DNA from: DASVDK01 sp036381125 [NCBI: Thermodesulfobacteriota bacterium]
GTDB lineage: Bacteria; DASVDK01
Assembly (NCBI GenBank): GCA_036381125.1
Contig: DASVDK010000171.1
Span: 1 to 56,686, forward strand
DNA length: 56,686 nucleotides
Direction: 5' to 3'
Below the pieces are notes generated by a model that had not been told where the DNA came from, searched no databases, and saw only the letters and a list, made by a program, of their open reading frames with translations. Made by a program: the position numbers and the translations under genes. Positions 26,857-35,612 of this stretch are shown here, piece after piece; positions within the stretch are counted from its first letter, which is position 1; every line of letters starts with the position of its first letter.

Positions 26857-28239
26857 ATGGGCTCGGATGCTACCGTCGCAGAACAACTCGGGCACTTTCT
26901 GAGCACGCTCACGTTCGAGCGTCTCCCACAGGAGGTCGTCGAGAAGTCGAAGATATGTCTGCTCGACGCGATCGGCACTGCGCTCGAGGGGTATCGGTTC
27001 GAGCCCATCTCGCTCGCCTACGACGTCGCCGAAACGACCTCGGAGCGAGGCGACGTGACGCTCTGGGGACGCGGCCGCACGGCCGGCGTCCTGCCCGCGG
27101 CGTTCGCCAACTGCGTGGCGATCCATGCCCTGCTCCACGACGACACCTTGATGAACTCGTGGAGCCACCCGGCCGGCCCGGTGGTCGCTGCCGCCGTGGC
27201 GGTGGCCGAGTGGCGGGGAGCCAGCGGGGCACGGACGCTGCTCGGCATCGTGGCCGGCTACGAAGTCATGGGTCGGCTCGGCGGCGCCGGCGTGGTCGCA
27301 TTCGACGGCATCCGCCGCGGGTTTCGCGCCAACTCGACCTACGGTGTCTTCGGCGCCGCCGCGGCCGCCGCCACCATCATCGGCCTGAACGAAGAGGCGT
27401 ATGCCAATGCGCTCGCCTGCGCGGCGAGCTTTGCCAACGGCATCATCGAGCCGTTGCACGCCGGCTCGATGGAGTGGCGCCACGAGACCGGCGTCGCCGC
27501 GCAGAACGGCGTGCTCGCGGCCCTGCTCGCCCAGCGCGGCCTGAGGGCCGCGCGTACCGCCTTCGAAGGCAGGTTCGGGTTCTGGAGGGCGTTCGGTGAT
27601 GCGGCGGAGCCGCCGGCCTCGGCTACGGCCGGGCTCGGCCGGTCTTTCCAGATCACTCAGGCCTTTCACAAGCCTTACCCGACCGCGTCGGAGTACACAT
27701 GGAACTCCGCGATGTACGTCACCCACCAGCTCGCGCTCGAGAACGGGATCGACTACCGAGAGGTCGATCGCTGCGAGATCACGGTGATGACGAAGATGCT
27801 GACGTACCCCGGTCTCGCGTACGCCGGTCCGTACGTGAACATCGACCAGGCCATCGCCTCCAAGCCGTTTGCGATCGCGGCGATCCTCAAGAACCACGGC
27901 TTCACCAGCGACGTCTACCGGACGCAACTGCAGAGCCCCGAGCTCCTCGAGCTCGCCCGGCGAGTCCGGGTCCGCGGGTGCGATGCCTGGAACGACGAGT
28001 GGCGCTGCCACGTCTCCGTCGTCATGAAGGACGGCCGTGTGTTCAGTGGGGACGAACGCATGGTCGAACGGAGCATCTTCTACCCGAACCGCCAGCAGAT
28101 CACCCGGAAGTTCCGGACCATGCTCGCGGAGACGCCGTTCGGTCCGTGCTGCGACGAGATCGCCGCCCAGGTGTTCGCTCTCGATACCGCCCCCAGCGTC
28201 AAGCCGATGACGTCAAGCCTGGCTCGCCCGGCTCGATAG
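26857..28239 (+). CDS. MmgE/PrpD family protein (copy 3)
   Basis: 460 aa, ATG after GAGAGGGAAGGA. Landmarks: LPQEVVEKSKICLLDAIGTALEG, FANCVAIHALLHDDTLMNSWSHP, GIVAGYEVMGRLGG, FRANSTYGVFGAAAA, WRHETGVAAQNGVLAALLAQRG, QAFHKPYPTASEYTWNS and IFYPNRQQITRKFR. Third copy of the family in the island and clearly diverged from the other two. Its place after the transporter suggests it acts early on the imported carboxylate or on a product of the HyuAB branch. Confidence 0.87.
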   Translation: MGSDATVAEQLGHFLSTLTFERLPQEVVEKSKICLLDAIGTALEGYRFEPISLAYDVAETTSERGDVTLWGRGRTAGVLPAAFANCVAIHALLHDDTLMNSWSHPAGPVVAAAVAVAEWRGASGARTLLGIVAGYEVMGRLGGAGVVAFDGIRRGFRANSTYGVFGAAAAAATIIGLNEEAYANALACAASFANGIIEPLHAGSMEWRHETGVAAQNGVLAALLAQRGLRAARTAFEGRFGFWRAFGDAAEPPASATAGLGRSFQITQAFHKPYPTASEYTWNSAMYVTHQLALENGIDYREVDRCEITVMTKMLTYPGLAYAGPYVNIDQAIASKPFAIAAILKNHGFTSDVYRTQLQSPELLELARRVRVRGCDAWNDEWRCHVSVVMKDGRVFSGDERMVERSIFYPNRQQITRKFRTMLAETPFGPCCDEIAAQVFALDTAPSVKPMTSSLARPAR

Positions 28240-28658
28240 CCGTCCTTCGTGCGTCGAGCCCGGCCATGCCGGTGCGTGCGTGGCGCGCGGCGGCGGACCC
28301 GGCGGGCGTGGTCTCCAGCATGGGAAGCGGCGGCCTGGCGCGGCGGGTGGCCTCCGGCTGGCGGCCTCCACGGTCCCGTCGGCCGCCTCGAGCGGGCGAA
28401 CGCCGGGGGCCGACGTCGCGGCAGACCCTCGCGAGCGCGCCCTGGCCGCGGGCGAAGCGCCCTCGTGAGCCGCAGCCCGCCTCGGCCGCGCCACGCCCGA
28501 GACGCTCGTCGGCTTGCATGCGCGCTACTCCCGGACGCGGCGCGACCGGAGCGCCCCGGCAGCGCGCATCACCACGGCCGCCGGCAACCGGGACGAATCC
28601 GGGAGCATGTCGGGAGCTGGGCGGAAGTGCCTGGGAAAGTGCCTGGAAAGACTTGCGG
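28240..28658. other. 419-bp gap between the catabolic island and tRNA-Leu, no gene seen
   Basis: GC-rich open frames without recognisable protein similarity. A short imperfect direct repeat of AGTGCCTGG (about 28626-28645) lies near the tRNA end. It holds no clear promoter or mobile element. Confidence 0.45.
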
Positions 28659-28745
28659 TGGTGCCGAAGGCGGGACTCGAACCCGCACGGGGGAACCCCC
28701 ACTACGCCCTGAACGTAGCGTGTCTACCAATTCCACCACTTCGGC
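28659..28745 (-). tRNA. tRNA-Leu (anticodon CAG)
   Basis: Read on the minus strand: acceptor GCCGAAG pairs with CTTCGGC, followed by discriminator A and encoded CCA. D-loop GGTAGACAC, anticodon loop TTCAGGG (stem CTACG/CGTAG), a long variable arm GTGGGGGTTCCCCC and T-arm GGGTTCGAGTCCC. The 87-nt length and long variable arm are those of a leucine tRNA, here reading CUG. Confidence 0.96.
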
Positions 28746-28814
28746 GCAGACTACAAGTATGCGAACTCCCGAGGGTTCTGTCAAGGCTGCCGGCCCGGAT
28801 GGGGCCGTCGCTGG

Positions 28815-29978
28815 CTAGATCCTGCGGCGGAGCGTCATGAGCCGCTCGGCCGCCCGCTCCATCGTCTCGGGCTTCTTCGGGAAGGCGAACCTGAGCTTGG
28901 TCGCGCCGAGCTCGCGCCGCGAGTAGAACGAGGAGCCCGGCACGCCGGCCACCCCTACCTCCTTCGCGAGCCAGAGGGCGAACTCGGTGTCGTCCTTGAA
29001 CCCGAAGTGGCCGATGTCGGTCATGATGTAGTAGGCCCCCTCGGGGTCGTGACACCTGAAGCCGGCCTCGGTGAGGATGCCGAGCATGGCCGCCCGCTTC
29101 TCGTCGTACATCCGCGCGAGGTCCTCGTAATAGGCGTCGGGCAGCCCCATGGCCACGACCCCCGCCTCCTGCAAGGGCGCCGGCGCGCCGACGGTGAGGA
29201 AGTCGTGCACCTTGCGGATGGCGGGCGAGACCGGCTCGGGGCTGATGGCGTACGCGAGCCGCCAGCCGGTGACCGAGTAGGTCTTCGACATGCCGGAGAT
29301 GGTGATGGTGCGCTCGAACATCCCGGGCAGGGTCGCCATCGGGACGTGCCGGAGGCCCCGGTAGACGATGTGCTCGTAGATCTCGTCGGTGACGACGTAG
29401 GCGTCGAACTCGGCGGCCAGATCGGCGATGGCCTGGAGGTCGTCGCGGCGGAAGACGCGACCGACCGGGTTCACCGGCGTGTTGACGATGATCGCCTTGG
29501 TTCTCGGCGAGAAGGCGGCACGCAGCTCCGCGCGGTCGAACGTGTAGTCGGGCTCCCTGAGCGGCACGTACTTCGGCGTGGCGCCGGAGAGGATCGTGTC
29601 GGGGCCGTAGTTCTCGTAGAAGGGCTCGAAGATGATCACCTCGTCGCCCGGCTCGATGAGGGCCATGAGGGTGGCGATCATCGCCTCCGTGGCGCCGCAG
29701 GTGACGGTGACGTGCCGGCCGGTGTCGACCTCGATCCCCCACTGGCGGGAGTACTTGGCGGCGATGGCGCGGCGGAAGGCGGGCGAGCCCCAGGTGACCG
29801 AGTACTGGTTGTAGCCCGCGTCGATGGCCCGCTTGGCCGCCTCGCGCAGGACCTCGGGGGGGTCGAAGTCGGGGAACCCCTGGGCGAGGTTGATCCCGCC
29901 GTGACGATCGCAGACCTGCGTCATCATCCGGATCACCGACTCGGTGAACCGGCCGACCCTGGGAGACAGCGCCTTCAT
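28815..29978 (-). CDS. Class I/II PLP-dependent aminotransferase
   Basis: 387 aa, fold-type I. Landmarks: INLAQGFPDFDPPE, YNQYSVTWGSPAFRRAIA, TCGATEAMIATLMAL, NTPVNPVGRVF, the PLP-phosphate and Lys region TITISGMSKTYSVTGWRLAY, and KLRFAFPKKPETM. It resembles the methionine/kynurenine-type (YbdL-like) branch, which uses diverse hydrophobic or aromatic donors; exact substrate unknown. It is followed 7 bp later by the HNH gene region on the same strand. Confidence 0.9.
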   Translation of the reverse strand: MKALSPRVGRFTESVIRMMTQVCDRHGGINLAQGFPDFDPPEVLREAAKRAIDAGYNQYSVTWGSPAFRRAIAAKYSRQWGIEVDTGRHVTVTCGATEAMIATLMALIEPGDEVIIFEPFYENYGPDTILSGATPKYVPLREPDYTFDRAELRAAFSPRTKAIIVNTPVNPVGRVFRRDDLQAIADLAAEFDAYVVTDEIYEHIVYRGLRHVPMATLPGMFERTITISGMSKTYSVTGWRLAYAISPEPVSPAIRKVHDFLTVGAPAPLQEAGVVAMGLPDAYYEDLARMYDEKRAAMLGILTEAGFRCHDPEGAYYIMTDIGHFGFKDDTEFALWLAKEVGVAGVPGSSFYSRRELGATKLRFAFPKKPETMERAAERLMTLRRRI

Positions 29979-29985
29979 CGGCCCT

Positions 29986-30588
29986 CTACTCTTCCCTGAG
30001 CTGTGCGTTCCAGTAGGAGATGTCGACCGTGTCGAGGAACGGCGCCCAGGCCTTGTAGCGGGCGCCCTTCGGCGACACGCTCATGTACGGCGTCCAGCGG
30101 GGACGCCGGGGCCTGGAGATGAGCCGCATGCCGGCCTGCTCGGGGGTCCGCCCGCCCTTGATGCGGTTGCAGGCGAGGCAGCAGCAGACGATGTTCTCCC
30201 AGTTGGACGTGCCGCCCTGCGAGCGCGGGATCACGTGGTCGAGGTTGAGCTCGTGTTTGGGGAACACCCGGCCGCAGTACTGGCACGTGTTGCGGTCGCG
30301 CGCGTAGATGTTGAGGCGGCTGAAGCGGACGTGCCGCCTGGGGAGGCGATCGTACGCCTGCAGGACGATCACGCGCGGGATGCGGATGGCGCGGCCGACC
30401 ATGCCGATCGACTCCTCCTGCCCGACCGCCACGGAGAGCGCCGCCCACGAGTCGAAGTCGAAGGTCTTGAACTCCTCGTCGACCGCCTTGGCCAGGCCGA
30501 TGTAGAGCAGCGTGAAGGCGCGCCGGACCGTCGTGACGTGGACCGGGAGGAAGGATCGGTTGAGGACCAGGACCTGCGAATTGAGCAT
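29986..30588 (-). CDS. HNH endonuclease family protein
   Basis: 200 aa from the ATG at 30588, which opens MLNSQVLVLNRSFLP, the usual start of this family; ATG 30627 is an alternative. The HNH nuclease domain is complete: zinc-type CQYCGRVF, LNLDHVIPRSQGG (catalytic DH), SNWENIVCCCLACN and KGGRTPEQAGM. This is the widespread, chromosomal single-copy HNH family; the biological role is unclear and nothing nearby suggests a mobile intron or restriction system. Confidence 0.85.
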   Translation of the reverse strand: MLNSQVLVLNRSFLPVHVTTVRRAFTLLYIGLAKAVDEEFKTFDFDSWAALSVAVGQEESIGMVGRAIRIPRVIVLQAYDRLPRRHVRFSRLNIYARDRNTCQYCGRVFPKHELNLDHVIPRSQGGTSNWENIVCCCLACNRIKGGRTPEQAGMRLISRPRRPRWTPYMSVSPKGARYKAWAPFLDTVDISYWNAQLREE

Positions 30589-30692
30589 GCGCCCGCCGTC
30601 CGGGACCCCCTCGGGTCCCGTAACCATGGTAGGGAGAATAGCGGACAAGGCACGCCTGTGCAACTGTCCGGCCGCTCTGTTACAGTCCTCGC

Positions 30693-31418
30693 ATGGTCAC
30701 CGACTGGCTCGGCCAGCCGCTCGAGGCGTTGCGCCACGCCGTAGTCGAAGGTCTGGCCCGAACTCGCATCCGGCCGAACGTCCTCACGCTCTGCGGCCTC
30801 GCCACCTCGCTCGTCGCCGCCCTCTTCGCCTCGGCCGGGGCGTTCGTCTCGGCGGGGCTCCTCCTCCTGGGCGCGGGGGTCTTCGACGCGCTCGACGGCG
30901 CCATCGCCCGCCGCACGAACCAGTCGAGCCCTTTCGGGGCCTTCCTCGACTCGGTCATGGACCGGTACGCCGACCTGACGGTCCTCCTCGGGCTCATGCT
31001 GCACTTCGCCGCCGCCTGGGGCGAGCGCAGCGCCGGCGGGTTCCCCGGCATCCCCTGGGGGAACCCGGCCCTGGTCTTCGCGGCCGGCGCGGTGCTCGGC
31101 TCGGCGCTCACGCCCTACGCGCGCGCCCGCGCCGAGTCGCTGGTGGCCGAGTGCAAGGTGGGGATCGCCGAACGGCCGGAGCGCCTCGTGATCCTCGTGA
31201 TCGGCCTGCTGTCGGGCAGGGTCGTCCCGGCCCTCGCCGTCCTCGCCGTGCTCGCCAACGTCACGGTGCTCCAGCGCCTCTTCTACGTGCGGCGGACCCT
31301 GGCCGGCGGCGGCCCGCTCGGGCCGAGGGAGCATCTCCTCTACTGGACCTACCCGCGCGCGTCGGTCCCCTTCGACCTCCTCTGCCTCCTGGTGCTCGTC
31401 GTCATCCTGGCGTTCTGA
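30693..31418 (+). CDS. CDP-alcohol phosphatidyltransferase family membrane enzyme
   Basis: 241 aa with about six membrane segments. The family signature DG-x2-AR-x8-G-x3-D-x3-D is present: DALDGAIARRTNQSSPFGAFLDSVMDRYAD contains it (key residues D, D, G, A, R, G, D, D). It transfers a phosphatidyl group from CDP-diacylglycerol to an alcohol such as inositol phosphate or glycerol phosphate. The ATG lies 6 nt after a possible -10 TACAGT (30681-30686), so the mRNA may be leaderless. Substrate unknown. Confidence 0.88.
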   Translation: MVTDWLGQPLEALRHAVVEGLARTRIRPNVLTLCGLATSLVAALFASAGAFVSAGLLLLGAGVFDALDGAIARRTNQSSPFGAFLDSVMDRYADLTVLLGLMLHFAAAWGERSAGGFPGIPWGNPALVFAAGAVLGSALTPYARARAESLVAECKVGIAERPERLVILVIGLLSGRVVPALAVLAVLANVTVLQRLFYVRRTLAGGGPLGPREHLLYWTYPRASVPFDLLCLLVLVVILAF

Positions 31419-31436
31419 AGCCGCTCGGCCTCGGCC

Positions 31437-31740
31437 TCACGGGGCGCCGGGCCGCTCGGCGCAGTGCCGGAGCGCCCGCATGACGTACGCCGACACCATG
31501 CCGGGGGCACCTCCAGGCGCCGGGCCACCTCCGCGTGGCTCAGCCCGTCGAGCCGACAGAGGAGCACCGCCGCGCAGAGGCCCGCGCACTGCTCGCGCCG
31601 CTCGAGTCCCTCTTGTCGCCGGCCCGGTGGCCGCTGCCACGCGCTCCACCATGAACGCCTGCTCGGCCGTGTAGCTGCCCGAGGCCCCGAACGAGAGGGT
31701 GTCGACGAGCGTCTCGTCCGGCGCGATGCCCCCTGCCCCT
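31437..31740 (-). pseudogene. Decayed FecI-type ECF sigma factor (C-terminal part)
   Basis: Minus-strand remnants in shifting frames: AEQAFMVERVAA in one frame, RLDGLSHAEVARRLEV (sigma region 4 helix-turn-helix) in a second, then MVSAYVMRALRHCAERPG (the typical closing recognition helix) back in the first. At least two frameshifts separate these pieces and the N-terminal region 2 is missing. FecI-type factors normally sit beside a FecR and a TonB receptor; neither is here. The interval 31419-31957 otherwise contains only the gap promoter. Confidence 0.65.
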
Positions 31741-31890
31741 TCGACGCCGGCGCGCCGTCTCGTCTCAGCTGGACCTTCTTCGCGATCTCCCTCCCCTTCG
31801 CCATCTCCCTCTCCGACGAGGCGTTCTGCCCCTCACCGGGAGAACACGACGCAGCCCTCGCGGACGACACCGCGCGTGCGAGACGACCGG

Positions 31891-31919
31891 TTGACGCTCA
31901 CCGGACGGCCCGCTACAGT
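31891..31919 (+). promoter_or_regulatory. Sigma70-type promoter of the gap-pgk-tpiA-secG operon
   Basis: TTGACG (31891-31896) and TACAGT (31914-31919) are separated by 17 bp, and the predicted transcript starts about 30 nt before the gap ATG, leaving room for the AGGAGG at about 31942. Confidence 0.7.
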
Positions 31920-31957
31920 GTCGTCGTTTGCCTTTCTTTTCAGGAGGTTACCGTTCC

Positions 31958-32971
31958 ATGGCGATCCGCGTCGGCATCAACGGGTTCGGTCGAATCGGCC
32001 GCAACATCCTCCGGGCGTCGCTCGACCGGAAGGAGCTCGAGTTCGTCGCCGTGAACGACCTCACCGACGCGAAGACCCTGGCCCACCTCCTCAACTACGA
32101 CTCCGTGCACGGTCCGCTGCCGGAAAAGGCGGTCGTCGAGGGCGACGGCTTCCGCCTGAGGGATCGGCACGTCAAGGTGCTGGCGCAGAAGAACCCGGCC
32201 GAGCTGCCCTGGAAGAGCCTCGGCGTCAACATCGTCCTCGAGAGCACCGGCATCTTCACCGACCGCGAGAAGGCCGCGCAGCACCTCGCGGCCGGCGCGC
32301 GCCTGGTCATCGTCTCGGCCCCGACCAAGAACGCCGACCTCACGGTCTGCATCGGGGTCAACGAGGGGCAGTTCGATCCGGCGAAGCACCAGGTCGTCTC
32401 GAACGCCTCCTGCACGACCAACTGCCTCGCGCCGGTGGCCAAGGTGCTCCACGAGCGGTTCGGCATCGTGCACGGGCTCATGACCACGGTGCACTCCTAC
32501 ACCAACGACCAGCAGATCCTCGACCTGCCGCACAAGGACCTGCGCCGTGCGCGGGCGGCGGCCATGTCGATGATCCCGACCACGACCGGCGCCGCCAGGT
32601 CGGTCGGCCTCGTCCTGCCCGAGCTGAAGGGCAAGCTCGACGGCATCTCCATCCGCGTGCCGACGCCGAACGTCTCCATCATCGACCTGAACGCCGTCGT
32701 GAAGACCCCGACCAGCGCCGACGCCGTGAACCAGGCCTTCCGCGAGGCCGCCGCCGGGCCGCTCAAGGGCATCCTCGCCGTCTCGGACGAGCCGCTCGTC
32801 TCGCGGGACTACAACGGCGACCCGCACTCGTCGGTCGTCGACGCGCTGTCCACGAACGTCATCGAGGGGACGTTCGTCAAGGTCATGTCCTGGTACGACA
32901 ACGAGTGGGGCTTCTCCTGCCGCATGCGCGACCTCACGCTCTTCGTCGCGTCGCGCCTCGGCCTGCGCTAG
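31958..32971 (+). CDS. gap: Glyceraldehyde-3-phosphate dehydrogenase, type I
   Basis: 337 aa, ATG after AGGAGGTTACC. Converts glyceraldehyde 3-phosphate to 1,3-bisphosphoglycerate. NAD-binding [12 protein letters not shown], catalytic Cys in [12 protein letters not shown] (about residue 152), the activating His in [10 protein letters not shown], and [11 protein letters not shown]. First gene of a glycolytic operon with pgk and tpiA. Confidence 0.97.
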   Translation: MAIRVGINGFGRIGRNILRASLDRKELEFVAVNDLTDAKTLAHLLNYDSVHGPLPEKAVVEGDGFRLRDRHVKVLAQKNPAELPWKSLGVNIVLESTGIFTDREKAAQHLAAGARLVIVSAPTKNADLTVCIGVNEGQFDPAKHQVVSNASCTTNCLAPVAKVLHERFGIVHGLMTTVHSYTNDQQILDLPHKDLRRARAAAMSMIPTTTGAARSVGLVLPELKGKLDGISIRVPTPNVSIIDLNAVVKTPTSADAVNQAFREAAAGPLKGILAVSDEPLVSRDYNGDPHSSVVDALSTNVIEGTFVKVMSWYDNEWGFSCRMRDLTLFVASRLGLR

Positions 32972-32979
32972 GCCCGCCG

Positions 32980-34179
32980 TTGAAGACGGTCGATCAGCTC
33001 GACCTGCACGGCAAGCGCGTCTTCGTGCGGGTCGACTTCAACACGCCGCTCGCCGAGGGCCCCGACGGCACGCTCGTGGTTGCCGACGACACCCGGGTGC
33101 GCGAGGCACTCCCCACGCTCCGCCACGTCGTGGAGCACGGCGGCCGGCTCGTCGTCGCGAGCCACCTCGGGCGGCCGAAGGGCAAGCGAGACCCGAAGCT
33201 GAGCGTGGCGCCGCCGGTCAGGCGGCTCGCCGAGCTGCTCGGCCAGCCGGTGCCGCTCCTCGACGGCATCACCGGCGCCGAGGTCGAGGCACGCGTGAAC
33301 GCGCTGAAGCCGGGCGAGGCGCTCGCGCTCGAGAACGTCCGCTTCGACCCGGGCGAAGAGAAGAACGACCCGGCCTTCGCCTCCGCGCTCGCCCGCCTCG
33401 CCGACGTCTACGTCAACGACGCGTTCGGCGCGGCCCACCGGGCCCACGCCTCGACGGCGGGCATGGTCCCGCTCGTCGCGGAGCGGGCCGCCGGCTTCCT
33501 CATGAAGAAGGAGCTCGACTACCTCGGCCGGGTCCTCGCCGAGCCGCGGCGCCCCTTCGTGGCGGTCCTCGGCGGCGCCAAGGTCTCGGACAAGATCGGC
33601 GTCCTCGAGCGCCTCGTCCAGATCGTCGACGCCCTGATCGTCGGGGGCGCCATGGCCTACACGTTCCTCAAGGCGCAGGGCGTGCGCGTCGGCGCGTCGC
33701 TCGTCGAGGACGGCCACCTCGACCAGGCGCGCCGGTTCCTCGACACCGCCCGGCAGCGGGGTATCGTGTTCCTCGTGCCCGAGGACCACGTCATCGTCCA
33801 GGCGATCGACCAGCCGGCCGGCGCGCGGACGACCGAGGGGGCCGAGATCCCCGACGGCTGGATCGGCGTCGACGTCGGCCCGAAGACCCGCGAGCGGTTC
33901 GCCCGCGAGATCCGGCGCGGCAAGACCGTCATGTGGAACGGCCCCATGGGCATCTTCGAGACGGACGCCTACGCCAGGGGGACGCAGGCCGTCGCCGACG
34001 CGGTGGCCGAAGCGACCAAGTCGGGCGGCACCACGATCGTGGGCGGCGGCGACTCGGTCGCCGCGGCCCGCAAGGCGGGCGTGATCCCCCACATCACCCA
34101 CGTCTCCACCGGCGGCGGCGCCTCCCTCGAGTACCTCGAAGGGAAGGCGCTGCCGGGCGTGGCCGCCCTCGAGGGCTAG
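32980..34179 (+). CDS. pgk: Phosphoglycerate kinase
   Basis: 399 aa from a TTG ([14 protein letters not shown]) 8 bp after gap; no better start exists before the conserved RVDFNTPL. Transfers phosphate between 1,3-bisphosphoglycerate and ADP. Seen: [30 protein letters not shown]-like [54 protein letters not shown] and GGGDSVAAA. The Shine-Dalgarno is weak, so coupling to gap is likely. Confidence 0.96.
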   Translation: MKTVDQLDLHGKRVFVRVDFNTPLAEGPDGTLVVADDTRVREALPTLRHVVEHGGRLVVASHLGRPKGKRDPKLSVAPPVRRLAELLGQPVPLLDGITGAEVEARVNALKPGEALALENVRFDPGEEKNDPAFASALARLADVYVNDAFGAAHRAHASTAGMVPLVAERAAGFLMKKELDYLGRVLAEPRRPFVAVLGGAKVSDKIGVLERLVQIVDALIVGGAMAYTFLKAQGVRVGASLVEDGHLDQARRFLDTARQRGIVFLVPEDHVIVQAIDQPAGARTTEGAEIPDGWIGVDVGPKTRERFAREIRRGKTVMWNGPMGIFETDAYARGTQAVADAVAEATKSGGTTIVGGGDSVAAARKAGVIPHITHVSTGGGASLEYLEGKALPGVAALEG

Positions 34180-34184
34180 GCGTC

Positions 34185-34967
34185 GTGGGCGCCCCGGGGC
34201 GGCGGCCCCTCATCGCCGGCAACTGGAAGCTCAACTGCTGCCTCGCCGAGGCGGCCGCGCTCGCCGGCGCCGTGCGCGACGCCGTGGCCGGCATGGACGG
34301 CCGCGACGTGGTACTCTGCCCACCCTTCACGGCGGTGGCCGAGGTCGCCCGGGTCCTCGCCGGCTCGACCATCGCAGTGGGCGGGCAGGACTGCTTCTGG
34401 GAGCCCAGGGGGGCCTTCACCGGCGAGGTGTCGGCCGAGATGCTCAAGGACGCCGGCGCGTCCTTCGTGATCGTCGGCCACTCGGAACGGCGGCAGTACT
34501 TCTGCGAGAGCGACGAGACCGTCGCCCGGAAGGTCGCGGCCGCGCACCGGGCGGGGCTCGTCCCCATCATGTGCGTGGGCGAGCGGCTCGAGGAACGCGA
34601 GGCCGGCCGGACGCTCGAGGTGGTGAGTCGCCAGGTGGCCGGAGGGCTTGCCGGCGTCTCGCGGGCCGACGCCGAGGCGGGCCGCCTGGTCGTCGCCTAC
34701 GAGCCGGTCTGGGCGATCGGGACCGGCCGCACCGCCACGCCGGCACAGGCCCAGGAGGTTCATGCGGCCATCCGGCGGCTCCTCGCAGAGCAACTCGGCG
34801 CCGCCGCGGCGTCTGCCGTGCGCATTCAGTACGGCGGCAGCGTGAAGGCCGACAACATCGACGCGCTCATGGCCGAGCCGGACATCGACGGCGCCCTCGT
34901 GGGCGGGGCCTGCCTCGACGCCGCCGGCTTTGCCCGGATCGTTGGTTTCAAGGAGAGTCTCCCGTGA
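34185..34967 (+). CDS. tpiA: Triosephosphate isomerase
   Basis: 260 aa from a GTG 5 bp after pgk. Interconverts dihydroxyacetone phosphate and glyceraldehyde 3-phosphate. Catalytic residues are visible: Lys in AGNWKLN, His in VIVGHSERRQYF, Glu in AYEPVWAIGTG, plus the phosphate loop QYGGSVKADN. The stop overlaps the secG start. Confidence 0.96.
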   Translation: MGAPGRRPLIAGNWKLNCCLAEAAALAGAVRDAVAGMDGRDVVLCPPFTAVAEVARVLAGSTIAVGGQDCFWEPRGAFTGEVSAEMLKDAGASFVIVGHSERRQYFCESDETVARKVAAAHRAGLVPIMCVGERLEEREAGRTLEVVSRQVAGGLAGVSRADAEAGRLVVAYEPVWAIGTGRTATPAQAQEVHAAIRRLLAEQLGAAAASAVRIQYGGSVKADNIDALMAEPDIDGALVGGACLDAAGFARIVGFKESLP

Positions 34968-35308
34968 TCGTCGCACTCGTCACCGTGCTGCACGTCCTCG
35001 TCGGCGTGCTCCTCATCATCGTCGTGCTCCTGCAGGCGGGCAAGGGCGCCGACATCGGCGCGGCCTTCGGCGGGGCCAGCCAGACCTTCTTCGGTGGACG
35101 GGGCGCGGCGACGTTCCTCGCCAAGGCCACGGCCGGCGCGGCGGCCGTCTTCATGATCACGTCGCTCTACCTGGCGCACGTCTCGGGCCGGCCGTCGACC
35201 AACTCGCTGCTCGACAGCATGCCGCCCACGCCGGCCGCCTCCCCGGCTGCGCCCGCGGCGTCGCCTGCCGAGCCGGCTCCGGCCGCCCCGGCCCAACCCG
35301 GCAACTAG
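34964..35308 (+). CDS. secG: Preprotein translocase subunit SecG
   Basis: 114 aa from a GTG overlapping the tpiA stop and preceded by AAGGAGAG. Two membrane helices (ALVTVLHVLVGVLLIIVVLLQ and FLAKATAGAAAVFMITSLYL) flank the SecG signature GKGADIGAAFGGASQTFFGGRG. A Pro/Ala-rich tail follows. The tpiA-secG order is widespread in bacteria. Part of the SecYEG channel in the inner membrane. Confidence 0.93.
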   Translation: MIVALVTVLHVLVGVLLIIVVLLQAGKGADIGAAFGGASQTFFGGRGAATFLAKATAGAAAVFMITSLYLAHVSGRPSTNSLLDSMPPTPAASPAAPAASPAEPAPAAPAQPGN

Positions 35309-35421
35309 AGCACATCGCGCTGCCGAGACGTGCGGCGGCGCCTCTCGGCGCAGCAGGAGCCTGGCCCTCGCTTCCCGTGACGGCCACGACGGCGGACCGG
35401 CCGCCTCCGCGGGCTACGGAG

Positions 35422-35560
35422 GGGCGTGGAAAATGGAAAGACCTGACCCCATGGAAAACAGGTGGGGTCAGACCCCGACATTTTCCAGGCCGAGGTTCAC
35501 GGAGGGGCCGGCGGCAGGGGCCGGGCCGGGGGGCGTGGAAAATGGAAAGACCTGACCCCA
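35422..35560. repeat. REP-like cluster: two perfect 30-bp direct repeats around an inverted unit
   Basis: A 30-bp unit (GGGCGTGG, AAATGGAAAG, ACCTGACCCCA) occurs identically at 35422-35451 and 35531-35560. Between them, TGGAAAA (35452-35458) and TTTTCCA (35481-35487) flank GGGGTC-A-GACCCC (35464-35476), a third copy in the opposite sense. The family matches the 9312-9360 repeat. The whole 35309-35612 gap is otherwise without a gene and lies downstream of secG and PrpD copy 4, which converge here. Confidence 0.85.
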
Positions 35561-35612
35561 ATGGCACGGGCGTCCGCCCACGAGGGGGACGCCCGTCGTT
35601 CCCGGCTCGCGC

